64,000 nt of DNA from Ramazzottius varieornatus. Taxonomy: Eukaryota > Tardigrada > Eutardigrada > Parachela > Ramazzottiidae. Positions 1-10,275 of this stretch are shown one piece after another; position 1 is the stretch's first letter; the number at the start of each line of letters is the position of its first letter. The notes beneath the pieces were generated by a model that had not been told where the DNA came from, ran no database searches, and worked only from the letters and a program-made list of their open reading frames with translations. The stretch spans positions 5,014,629-5,078,628 of the forward strand of contig BDGG01000001.1 of NCBI GenBank assembly GCA_001949185.1, in the 5' to 3' direction. Position numbers and translations under genes: made by a program.

Positions 1-908
1 TTTGGATTTTGAACGGCTTGGGCGGAACCCGTGGGAGCCACTTCGAAAAGAACGCCCAGAACAGTCAAGCCCGTTGAGTCTTGGGGATTAGTGTCCCGAA
101 CCTTCTGATGGACAATATGTAACTGAAAGCACATGAACTATAACTCTAATATGTGTGCCGCTTTGTCTGCAGATCGAACCAAAGCTTTGATCGAACACAG
201 AGAACCTCGATAGGGTAATGGCGGCCATCAATAACGTGCTCGGAGCCCAGGTCATCCGACGCACCCCAGTGGAAATGCAGCTGTAGGAACTCGTAGTCAG
301 CATTAAAGCTTCCGTCGGTCAGACCGGGTGTGGCAGTTTTGGGAAATCCAGTCGAGCTGAGTTGAACTTAACCAAAAAAGATGTTTTGGTGAGCCTCGGT
401 GATATAATGATGAGCACCTCGGTCTGCTCTTCGAACTTACCAACTTGACCGTTGTTGACCACTTGCCAAACTGCGTCGACGGGTTCAACTTGGTAGTTGG
501 TAAATCTTATAGGTTGTAATCCTCGGTCGACCTGAACTGCGTTGCTCTCGATGTCGATCGGCGACTGTCTCTCGCCCGTCCCGCACACCGGATACTGCAC
601 CTGCCATGTCAACGGTGTTAGCTCTGAAAGGTAAAATGGTTTATCGTAAGAAAACGGCTGGTCTTTAAAACTGGCCGAGACATAGAAGATACCATCTGCC
701 TTTTCTCTGTAACCCCAGCGAGGAACAGTGGTGACACCGGACGTGGCTAAGGCATTGCCTGTAAAAGTCTGTGGTCATTTAGGAAATCATTGGTACCCGG
801 TACCAGTAAGTTCCCACCTAACAGTGAGTCACCAGCGGAAGCAGCTGTGGACAGTTTTGCGTCGTAGGAGCAGAAGAAGACGCAGAAAATGAAAAGGTGA
901 GGAAGCAT
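1..908 (-). CDS. Secreted alpha-carbonic anhydrase, 5' part (runs off the window)
   Basis: Zinc enzyme that interconverts CO2 and bicarbonate. Five exons are visible on the minus strand: 833-908, 623-441 reached through 758-693, 366-206 and 122-1. The first exon starts MLPHLFIFCVFFC, a signal peptide, so the product is secreted or membrane-bound. Family landmarks follow in order: WGY, then YPVCGTGERQSPIDI (N-terminal hallmark), NNG, then LHFHWG holding the first two zinc histidines, GSEH, and LHIVH holding the third. All three zinc ligands are thus present. The C-terminal third lies beyond base 1. The exon joins are phase-consistent, and each gives the expected family spacing. Neighbouring sequence gives no hint of regulation. 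The family assignment is secure; secretory versus GPI-anchored form cannot be told. Confidence 0.93.
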
Positions 909-2330
909 GATGTGGAGGTCCAATTCACCAATTGGGTATTTTTTGAAAACAACTGCTTACATCCGTGAGAAGAAGTATTACTGCACAGAGCACCTGACGA
1001 GACTGTGTGGGTTCATGTAGGTTCCGACCGTGAGTTTCTGCTAACGTGTCGAATTTCTGAGTCGGTATACCATTTTTTTGTCTGGGAATTTGACTAATTG
1101 TCGATCTTTTGAGCCGTCTGCCAAACAGACTGTTCGACGTGTTCAAATAATCAGCACACATTTTGTCGCGTTGCGGTTTTCATTGTATCGCTGTCGGGTA
1201 AAATTCAGGATCAAAGAGAAGATCGAAGAACCGCGTGTTTTATCCATTCTTAGCGATAAAGGTGTGTCCATATCCATTATTCAAGGCCGTGTTTACCCAA
1301 ACTTTCCGTTTAATCTTTAAGACGTACTCTTGACGCCATGTCATTCTTCCTTTCTCTCAAGAAAAAGATAAGGCAAACACGACGCACTTTGAGATCAGAG
1401 GAATCAGCAAAGGTGCGCAGTCTGCACTGGCAGCACTGTTGTACAGTATTTAAGGGAAAAAATGTAAACGGAGTGTCTATGCGCCGTTAATACCTTGAAC
1501 TGACCTTCAAAATTGGTTGATACAGTGTATGGCAAGATTTGATACCACACCTGCTGTTGAAGATGTTCTGGGGGTGCCTTTTTTTCCACCTTAGAGCCTC
1601 TCTGATATACGATTTTCCACCTTTCAACCCTAGAGAACAAATCTGTCAAGGGAAGAACAAATTTTGTTCTTGGTTTTCGCCTCTGCAGTCTTTCTTGATT
1701 CACGAACCGCTAGAATTTTTTGTCCAAGTCGTGAATGGACTGAAAACGTGACTGCTCCCAGCGGTATAAGTATTGTTTAGTTTGCGCTGTCGTCTCTTAC
1801 TTGCTTCCCTCTGCTCAAAACTTAGTCTGATGATTAGAATAATCTAGTGATTTTCTACCATAGTAATATTTCATTAAAGTAGATGATAGTAGATGGTTTT
1901 AGCATCTACTATACTCAGTAATATGTAGTAAGCAGGCTTGGGCACCGGAACCCAATATTAGGATTTTAGTTGTTCGAAACTGAGGTTCGATATTTTATTA
2001 CTTTTAAGTTGTCCGTCATTTGTATTAAGATGAATTTTAATAAGAGTCACACAGCCACTGATTCAAAAAACCGGCTGATTTGCTAAATTCTGATGCGTGT
2101 GCGCTGTTTATGTGGTGTGCGTCCTCGCCTCAAGAAGTACACTAGATCCCAACGATCCTCTACACCTGTACAATATGGTTGCAGACCATCCGCTTACACC
2201 ATGCACCTACATACAGTGTGGCACGCTATCCCGCCGTAGCGTACAGTGCAAGTGCAGGATGCAAGATGTGGTACGGATACTGCTAATGCCAGTGATACGG
2301 AATGCCAAGATCTGCCGTTGAGTTCTCTGA
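909..2330. other. No gene recognised
   Basis: Open frames here are short and do not resemble known families. A small inverted motif built on agtagatg/catctact lies near 1885-1915. The rest looks like ordinary AT-rich intergenic DNA upstream of the carbonic anhydrase. Confidence 0.4.
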
Positions 2331-2339
2331 TATTGAAAT

Positions 2340-3560
2340 ATACGTAGTGACTCGGTGCACGAACTTTCCCGAACTTTTCTCCGTGCACGAATTGTTTGAT
2401 TCAGTTGTTACTAACGTCACAACATATGAAGAGTATGAACGGGCTCTCTTCGCCTATCAGAACAGAACTTTCCAGTTGTTCACAGCGGGAAATTCGAAGA
2501 AGCCTAAACGAACGCATTTTGAAGGTTCTCCGTCCAAGACCGCCCGATCTATTAGGAACTGTGAGTCAGCCGTATTCGCCCAAATAATCCAGGTTTGTGC
2601 CCATGGTGGACCCCGCCGTCATCGAGGAACAGGCGTACGCGAAACGACGCACACGAGGAAAATTCACTGCCCGGTCGAGTTTATGAGGAGAAGCGTAGCA
2701 GGAGAACTGACCAGACTCCCAAGCTGAAGCCAGAACCTGCTAAACCACCAGCCCCCAGCGACGATATCTCGTATTTCGAACAGCCGGAAAAGTCTAATTC
2801 TTGTGGATCCACAATCCATATACATGGTGCTCGTCCACCTCTGGATCCGTCAAGACAAGAAAGTATACCAGAGACAGCTGCGTCCAAAAGACTCCCATAC
2901 AGGAGTTACCCTTCCCTCCTCTAACAGTGAGATCTTCCATAAAATATAGGCTCCTTTGAAGGAACATCTTGGCCTCAGCTCTCGGGAATACTTTCTTGTC
3001 TTGACGGATGAAGGATAACTGAAATCTAGTCTGATCGATGCTGGGGTGTTTTTGTTGCGAAAGTTAGCGCTAGAGCGTCAGATCTTAATTGGTGGCCTAC
3101 ATTATGTGTGGGATATGCAGACAGACCCAGGAAACAACTTCTTTATGGAGCATGGGAGAGCGGTCCAAGTTATCTTTACACCCGGTCATTGACAAGTCCT
3201 AACCCGAGAAGGCAGTCAACTGAAGTTCTATTGTAGTTTATACTGGAATATGACGGTGGAAACTTAGCGACTTATCTCGATATCAAGTCAGCAAAAGAAG
3301 GGTACTACAGTACGAGTCGAGAAGCGCCCGGTCCAGATGCAGACTGGGGGTACGGGCTGCGGACTATTTGCTTTAACGATAAACGGAATTCTTTCTCGGA
3401 AAAGACCCAAGCGAAGCCGGATTCCACCAAGCGAGTATGCGGAAATACCTTGAGCAGTGTTTAGAAGTTGAAATGATCGAAAAAGCCTTTCCGCCTGCTC
3501 CGCGTCATAGACCTGGAAAAAAAGACACACCTGCTTTCGAATTCGGAGTATCTGACCATT
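2340..3560 (+). pseudogene. Decayed transposon gene: ZSWIM3/FAR1-like zinc domain plus C48 (Ulp1-like) protease
   Basis: Two pieces on the same strand look like parts of one transposase-associated gene. At 2396-2690 the reading frame gives YEEYERALFAYQNRTFQLF and then CAHGGPRRHRGTG...CPVEF, which matches the N-terminal zinc fold of ZSWIM1/3 and FAR1-type MULE proteins (C-x-HGG ... CP). At 3000-3525 the frame gives LTDE, GGL, a VIFTPGH motif and QTGGTGCGLFAL, the layout of C48 cysteine proteases from transposons (His-Trp ... Q-x-G-G-x-D-C-G). It is clearly broken: the residue after the catalytic-type His is a stop (TGA where Trp is expected, near 3191), the usual Asp before the catalytic Cys is Gly, and one frameshift near 3395-3405 is needed to reach the conserved tail MRKYLEQCLE at 3437. 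Other stops interrupt the link between the halves. Which superfamily (MULE, KDZ or other) is not decided. Confidence 0.6.
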
Positions 3561-3761
3561 TGCAATTCAAAGCCCCGAAGTGGTGGCATATACCGGCTTC
3601 AGAAGGCGCTACGCAACGAAGAACCCGAAGTACCAAACACTAGCTTTTGCTTAGATTAGAATTTGTTGTCTCAAACCCTTCGAAAATAATCGTTGCTTCG
3701 CAGAATAAAAGTTCGTATTCTGATGTGCTAGTTTGTGCACGGAGTAAAAAATCGGGTCGCA

Positions 3762-3826
3762 GTTCGTGCACGCAGAAAAATTCGTAAAGTTCGTGCACGC
3801 AGAAAAATTCGTAAAGTTCGTGCACG
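3762..3826. repeat. 27-bp tandem repeat
   Basis: The unit gttcgtgcacgcagaaaaat (continuing tcgtaaa) occurs twice without mismatch and then a third time partially; a diverged unit precedes it at 3730-3760. Confidence 0.9.
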
Positions 3827-4018
3827 TAGCCTCGACCTAAAATATATTATAATACTAAACCCACAGGAGTGCTAACTATAGTAATATTTTATCAAATCAG
3901 GCAGAGGTTTCAGTATATTAATTCCAAGTTAGTAAGACTTTGGTGGACGGCGGATATTTATTTTTGTTATATTAGATGTCGTTCTTCCATATCAGAACAT
4001 CACTAGTCTAATCAAATT

Positions 4019-4632
4019 CAGTGTTGCTCCGATCATTACAATTGATAATTGAAAATGGCCAAAAGCGACCGTTTTTGAATCCAATATGACAATCGAAATT
4101 GCGAATTCCCGGCCTGGCCAATTCCAATATTAATTAGAATTGTATTAGAATTCCGAAAACGGAAGAAATTATGATTGGAAATCAAATTGAATAATATAGC
4201 TATTAAAATTATTAAGTTTGCGGCCTAAAGCGCGGTAAAACGCACGTGGGTGTACCAGATATCGGAGTTTCTGTGTGTCTTTGGCGCTTGATTGGGGGAA
4301 AACGTGTGGCTGTGTGCATGTCGCACGACGAAGGAAGGCACGGGGCTTACAGTTTTGTTTTGCGAACCACGCGCGGTGCATCGAAATACACGCGAAGGTC
4401 AACCCGGATCCTAAGCCACCTTAGAACACGACATTTCGGGAATACTCGGATCTTAAAAATGAACCACAACAATTGAAATAATTTCAAGTGCTGTTGCGAG
4501 CTGAATTCCGATTAATTGTAGTTGCTAATTCAGCTGACCTGAGTCTCAGATAATTGAGACCGCTGCCGCCCGTAGTAGTCCGATGAACGTAATTGCAATT
4601 AGAATCGAAAAAGGCATATTGGAGCAACACTG
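4019..4632. mobile_element. hAT-like non-autonomous element, about 614 bp
   Basis: The ends are a perfect 12-bp inverted pair, cagtgttgctcc on the left and ggagcaacactg on the right. CAGTGTTG-type termini are common in hAT elements. The flanking 8 bases are atcaaatt and atcatatc, six of eight identical, as expected for an old 8-bp hAT target duplication. The interior is AT-rich with runs of aattg-type words and holds no convincing transposase. Open frames at 4169-4476 are taken as chance. Confidence 0.65.
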
Positions 4633-5408
4633 ATCATATCCTTCGTATTTCCCTCGACCGCCAAACATTAGGGGCCTTCAAAGACTATACACCGCTGATA
4701 GGATTACACCGCTAGTGTGATTAGATCCACCCTCACACCATGATTGGGCTAATCGTTCCACCGAAAACGAAATGCCACCGTTTTTCCGGTGTAATTACAA
4801 CCTACTCTGGACCGACTCGTAATCCCACCAGCTAACGAAATTTTAGTTTCTATGTCACTTTGCTGCAGTCACCTCGGTGAAACTCGTCCCTCTTTAGATC
4901 TTCCGTTCTTTACTTCAGCATAAATCAGAAATTTGCTTTGAAATTCTGGACGAAATGCACTGTTGACTTCGCGCACCTACATACACCATCAAGGCTGGCA
5001 TACAGCAGGTGCATGGGCTTCATACTTCGCACTGAGCGAGTGCGCACGCGCTAGTTGAAGTACTGTCAAACGCGGTACAGTGTCCCATTGGGAACATTCA
5101 TCAATCTTCATAATTTTATATCTCGAAAACTATGAAAGCTGTCAGGTCAACTTTGCTGATAAACACGTACAGGACGCTTCGAACTGTATCATTGACCGGT
5201 TTTAAATGTTCGATTGTTGAACCCAGAGGAGAAAGAATAGCGCCTTACTTTGGCCATAACCAGCGACACGTAACCTAGAAGCGATATCTCGCTGTCTGGA
5301 AAGTCTTCCAGTCAAGAGCACGGAAGACTGTCGCAATCAAAACTCGTCACTGAATCGAACGCCTATCAATGGACTCCTACAAGATCTCAGATCACATCAT
5401 CAACGGCT

Positions 5409-5645
5409 TCAACGTGCACCGATATTCGCCTTGAAGAACCGGGAAGTCCCACACTCTTCCGTTTCACTCACTTCTCCAAGTAGGGTGAAGCAGCTGTACT
5501 TCATAAGGTCTCCAAGGTCGAAACTGGCCGTTATGCCTAAAGTTCTGGCAGCTTTTTCTTCAGGCCAGTTAGGGAGCGGCGGGCATTTCGGTAATTGTAC
5601 ACGTTTCATCGGCACAACGATGTATTGACTGACTGCACGAGTCAT
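5409..5645 (-). CDS. Hypothetical 78-residue open frame
   Basis: A frame with a normal ATG encodes a 78-residue polypeptide of balanced composition (MTRAVSQYIVVPMKRVQLPK at the start), ending at a TGA. No domain, signal peptide or family resemblance is recognised and no neighbouring exon was found. It may be a genuine small gene, an exon of a larger one, or chance; the opposite strand is also open over the same stretch, which weakens the case. Confidence 0.15.
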   Translation of the reverse strand: MTRAVSQYIVVPMKRVQLPKCPPLPNWPEEKAARTLGITASFDLGDLMKYSCFTLLGEVSETEECGTSRFFKANIGAR

Positions 5646-6065
5646 GTACGATTACGGAACTGCCTGCCGCTCCCGAACATACTAAAAGATAAGGTGCCAT
5701 AATTTAAACCGTAGCGGGCACTCCTGGTTATGGTCCGAGGGCTTCCAGATAAACAGACTCTGAGTCAAAACCTCGACTTCGCCAGATTATCTCGTGTAAC
5801 GACGGCACACTGTTGAATGTTCCCGCATTGAAACCACGGATTACTGGATCCCCAGGCGGGGTCGGGCTGAGCCTAGCTAGCCCGGTAGAGCCGGGCAGAG
5901 AGATATCTCCGGATAACGGTTTGAAGCAATATGATAAAATATGACAAACTCGGATAAAAGCCATACATGCAGGTGCAGGAAAAAGAAAATGGAATTAATA
6001 TTAGGGGAAAAAATGGTGCCAGTAGTTTTTCCAATTGATAAGGAATATTAGACTCGGCGCCCTAG

Positions 6066-7637
6066 TAGAGATGGGATAAGTGTGACTTACCGAAATTTAC
6101 CGAAACCAAATCGATAAGTTCGATGTGAGACTCACACCGGTAATTCCGGTTTCGGTAACTTCTCATACCAAATCGAACTTATCGGTATGCTTCAATTTAC
6201 CGAAAAATTTCGATTTGGTATGCTTCAATTTACCGAAAAATTTCGATTTGGTATCGGTTTGGTGCGAATGCACACCGAAATCGGTTTTTCGGTGTGAGAC
6301 TCACACCGGTAATTCCGGTTTCGGTAACTTCTCATACCAAATCGANNNNNNNNNNNNNNNNNNNNNNNNNNNNNNNNNNNNNNNNNNNNNNNNNNAAATT
6401 TTTCGGTAAATTGAAGCATACCGAGAGGCCCAGAAAGATGAGAGTTTGACCGATTTCTGAGCGATCCCGAGTAAGTTTCGGCTTACAGACTGTATTTCTG
6501 CTAGCTTGATAGACAGCCATCCGGTGGAGGGAAACCTCCCAACATCTCAAGACACGCCAAGCGTTGTACGCTTGCTGCCCGCCCCGTTCTGCGCCAGTTT
6601 TATCTGGTTTTTCCCGTTAACTTCTAATACCGAGCAATTTCATGCTGCCAGAATACCGGGGGTACAACGAAGTTTCGCAGCCTTTTAAGTGGCTGGAAGC
6701 ACGATAGAGGCCTGTACAGACCAATCACGGTGCTCCCCCATGAAGTTGCGAATGTCACTGCGCAAAACCAACGTAATGTTCCGCCACATGGTCGGGGTAT
6801 GCCAATGTATTTCATTTTATTTTTCGCTACACTTATTTCGATTTCTTCTTGCTGCAATCTAAACAAACAACACTCTGCTTCGTTAATCTGTGCGCCGTAA
6901 AAACATGAACGTTACATGTGCCACAAACAATCATTGTTCTTCGCTCAGTCTTTCTGGGACAGGGCAATGCGTAAAATGCGTGAAAAAGCCAATGTGTAAA
7001 ATAGAAATCTGAAAAACTGAACTAACTTCTTGCCACCTTGGCGGCGCCAACAGTGGTAGTATCGTTCCTGACGTCATGGGCTGCGCCATATGTCGAAACA
7101 CTACGAGCAACTTGTGATTTTTTGTCTGACCACTGGGCAACCGCTAGTCGGACGCTGAAAATATATTGTTGTAAAGAAGTGATTGTGAGTTGTTCTGAAT
7201 TAAAACGCTTGGCGCGTGAAGGAGGACCTGGAACATGCGTTGGGAGCAGTTTCCCTTCGAACCTTGTGAGATATTTCTAAATCCGTACGTAGTGTTTAGC
7301 CAGCGGTCACCAGCTACATGTCGTAGAGTACTTGCCATTACTGGCAAACAAAAAATACTGAGCCGCCAAAGCTCAGGTAAGATTTGCGGTCAGGTAACCG
7401 TGCGCTGCGAAACTGAGTTGTACACCCGGTATCATGAGTGTTAATAAGAGAAACTTTATATTTTTCGGTTTACCGATTCTTCGGTTTGATTTGGTGTGAT
7501 AAATCGAAATTTCGGTGCAGCAATTTACCAAATCGAAAATATCGGTGTGGACTTCATACCGAAATTTTCGATTCGGTGTGAGAATTTACCAAATCGGAAA
7601 ATACCACACCGAACTTATCACACTTATCTCATCTCTA
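6066..7637. mobile_element. hAT-like element, about 1.57 kb, with subterminal repeats
   Basis: The left end tagagatgggataagtgtga and the reverse complement of the right end tagagatgagataagtgtga agree at 19 of 20 bases. The TAGAGATGGG start is typical of hAT ends. Flanking 8-mers are cgccctag and caccctcg, six of eight identical. Both ends carry many short copies, in both orientations, of words such as aaatttaccgaaa, accaaatcga and ggtgtgag; clustered subterminal repeats of this kind are usual in hAT elements as transposase binding sites. No intact transposase is seen; the middle (6430-7430) has only short open frames. An assembly gap lies in the left subterminal repeats. Confidence 0.7.
6346..6395. 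other. Assembly gap (50 N)
   Basis: A run of N inside the repeat-rich left end of the hAT-like element; the flanking sequence on both sides belongs to the same short repeat family. Confidence 1.
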
Positions 7638-8270
7638 CACCCTCGTGCAGTGCAGGTTTGCGTCATGGGTGCCACTACCAGATACTATTCGTAACACAAG
7701 TGCTCTAAGGCACAGGTAAGATAGAAGTTCGTTGTGAGCGAAGGAGAGAGAGTCGATTATCGGGTTTCAGCGGGAATATCACGCCCATATTGAAGATTGT
7801 TCTAATGATACACCTGAATGCGCCAAGGGGAAAAACACCGAAAAGCCACTTTAAACTATCGATCTAGTGGAACAGTTTTGGGTCCAGGTCCGAGTTCGTG
7901 CAAAAGACTCCCGGATCGTGGGTAAGATATTTGGTAAACGTGTATACCCATCAGCTCATCGATATGACATGAGACATAACAGCAGATTCTGCTAGTTCCG
8001 GCCAGTCTTTTCGCACGCACCCGGATCAGTCTTGTCCCACTTGATTGGTAGTTTAAGGTACGTTTGGTCTTTTGTTGATCGATTGTGCAAAGGTTTTCAA
8101 ACAGTTGTCCAATTATGCAAGAGTCCAATTATGTTCAATTATGCAATTATGCACGATTCTCACAAAACAGCGTCTTACTGCCGCAATCAGATTGTTAACT
8201 TGTTGATTAATAAGAAACAAATATAGTGCATGATGAAACTTGACTGTCGATACTGTGGGGTTGAACATAC

Positions 8271-8730
8271 CATCGACATCTGTAACGATGGCGTTGCACT
8301 GGGCACTGGTGTCCGGACAGTCAATCAATCGAGCGGCAGAGAAAGCAGGGCAGTCATGTTTAATGATTAGATTTGCTGAACAGACGAAGCACTGAAGTGC
8401 CGCACACCCTAAAACACATACCGACATACTCCAGTGTAAGTAACAAGATAGCAAAAAACAACTAAAGGAAAAACGTAGAAAGACGGTGATAGAACGAACG
8501 TTTGCAGAGACAAAACTGCGCTCTCTCTGCCGAATGCGCATTCATCAACTTAGTAAAATAAAAGTTGGCTCTTTTAACTGTCTTTTGATTTGATTCGATT
8601 TGATTTAAGAATTTTTCTTGACTCACCGAACATGCAGACATGGGAAACCTATTATGAATTAAACGAAATTTTATTGGGTACCTGAACAGCCAATCCCGAT
8701 GATGACAGCGAGTATTCCTAGGAAACTCAT
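8271..8730 (-). CDS. Ly6/quiver-type secreted cysteine-rich protein (3' end unresolved)
   Basis: Exon 1 (8682-8730) encodes MSFLGILAVIIGIGCS, a signal peptide, ending in phase 1 at a GTACCC donor. Exon 2 (8271-8408, acceptor TTTTAG) continues with GCAALQCFVCSANL and then DC, DCPD, CNAIV, VDG. The spacing LxCxxC ... C ... DC ... C ... VDG is that of the Ly6/uPAR three-finger fold as found in the insect quiver/sleepless (QVR) family, usually GPI-anchored neuronal membrane proteins that modulate ion channels or receptors. The final exon, which should hold the last disulfides and GPI signal, was not placed; a piece near 7862-7905 reads GVFCTNSDL and could be it, but frame and splice sites do not fit cleanly. 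Family call is good, exact role unknown. Confidence 0.6.
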
Positions 8731-9376
8731 GGCTGGCGAGTGTGCGATATATGGACGATTGGCGAACAACAGAAGGTATGTGCACGTGGACGCGGAAGTC
8801 TCTAGCATGTCGTAACCACTCCTGTAGAAAACGATAATCTAATCAAAGAACAGACGAACGAAAAATGAACACCTTAGTAAGCGCTGTTAGAGAACCCAGC
8901 CGGTGCCGGCGAAGTTGGCGGAGGCAAAAGCATGTTAGCCTGTTCCGTCTCATTCCGCAATACAGGAGATGTATTTCCTGCAGCTACGATTGTCGACTTC
9001 CATAGTTAGGTTGACGCGTGCCAGAGTCGCCACCAGCAATGGAAAATCTCATCAAGCGCAAACCGTCGGCGAGCAAAACTGGTGCAGAAGTTTATAATTT
9101 ATAACGGAATACCTTGTAAGCTGTCGCAATGTTGTACGAAGAACCGGACTCCCTGTTGATCATTCCTAGTTCGTAATCACGCAGAAGCATTTTTTAACTC
9201 TCTGCCACATATCTATCAGGGAAGAGTCAATAATAGGCTCTAACGAAGAAGCTCTTGCTACGAAGAAAATATGTCTGGTAAGGTGCGGTAAACTAATGAA
9301 CGTTCAAGCAATGTCATGGCGCCCCCTGTGGTCCGCTCTTGGGAGCTTTAGGTCGTTGTAGAAACGTCGAACAAAT

Positions 9377-9845
9377 TGGGTATCGGCAGCCCCATTTACG
9401 GGATAACGATTGCTGGTCAAAATGTACAAGGATCGACTTTGAAATTTTGGGACCCCAAGGGCAAAGTGAGACTGCTGATACATTCTACTGTAACAAACAT
9501 CGAGGAACACGATGCTGAAGTCCATTTGGCCATCTGACCACTGGTCAGATCACTTCGTCAGAAAAGTCTGAAGTAATTCGAAGTTTCGAATGACATACAG
9601 CCCGAATGTGTGTCTGCATCTGTTCTGACAATAAGTCCCCATATGGGGGTGCTTCAGCGACTAATCACCCTGGATTTTTTGGTAAAATCTTCCCAAAAGG
9701 GAGAACAGTTTATGCAACTTCTATCCGTGGTGAAGCGTGGCGAAGTGAGCACTCGATGCCCCTTGATATTGTCTACAATTTCATGTCAAAAAGGATGATT
9801 CGGAACTAATAATGTTATCCCGTAAATTAGGCTGCCGATACCCAG
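9377..9845. repeat. Foldback element, about 470 bp
   Basis: The left arm tgggtatcggcagcccattt with acgggataac is answered on the right by gttatcccgt and gctgccgatacccag, giving roughly 30-bp inverted arms with a small indel. Inside, 9531-9549 is a further short palindrome (atctgacca, one base, tggtcagat). No gene was recognised between 8731 and 10275 otherwise. Confidence 0.6.
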
Positions 9846-10275
9846 ATATCATCATTGTCTTAGCTCGAGTATGGGCGCAGTGGCCCTGCGCTGAAATGCG
9901 GGTCGAACACAGAAGACCTGAAAGAACGCAGCCTGATTTGACGGTTTGACCTATACAGAAGCCTAATCAATGGAAGGACCATTATAAGAAATCGACAAGT
10001 ATAAGGTCCTTTTGAAAATGTTATTGTATCAATTAAAATGGAAGAACGATAATGTGCCAACGCAGATCCGGGTAGACTCGAAGCATGCTACATAGTTACC
10101 TCGAGTGTGTGCGTCTACGGCTCAGTTACAGGGAGCCAGAGTTGATCCAAAGTCACGCTATCCAACATATATCTCTCGAATTTATCTAATGCTCTTTCGA
10201 CGCAGGCTACAATTTTCATGCTTCTGTAGACTTCCGATGGCAATTTGTATGAACTATCTGAGGATCTGAACGGAA

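Noticed and set aside
2595..2924. 109-residue Pro/Ser-rich frame as an independent gene
   Set aside because: It overlaps the ZSWIM3/FAR1-like relic in a shifted frame, so it is more likely part of the decayed transposon gene.
8113..8541. 142-residue minus-strand frame as a single-exon gene
   Set aside because: Only its middle is conserved (Ly6 pattern); the rest reads through splice sites that give a better signal-peptide model.
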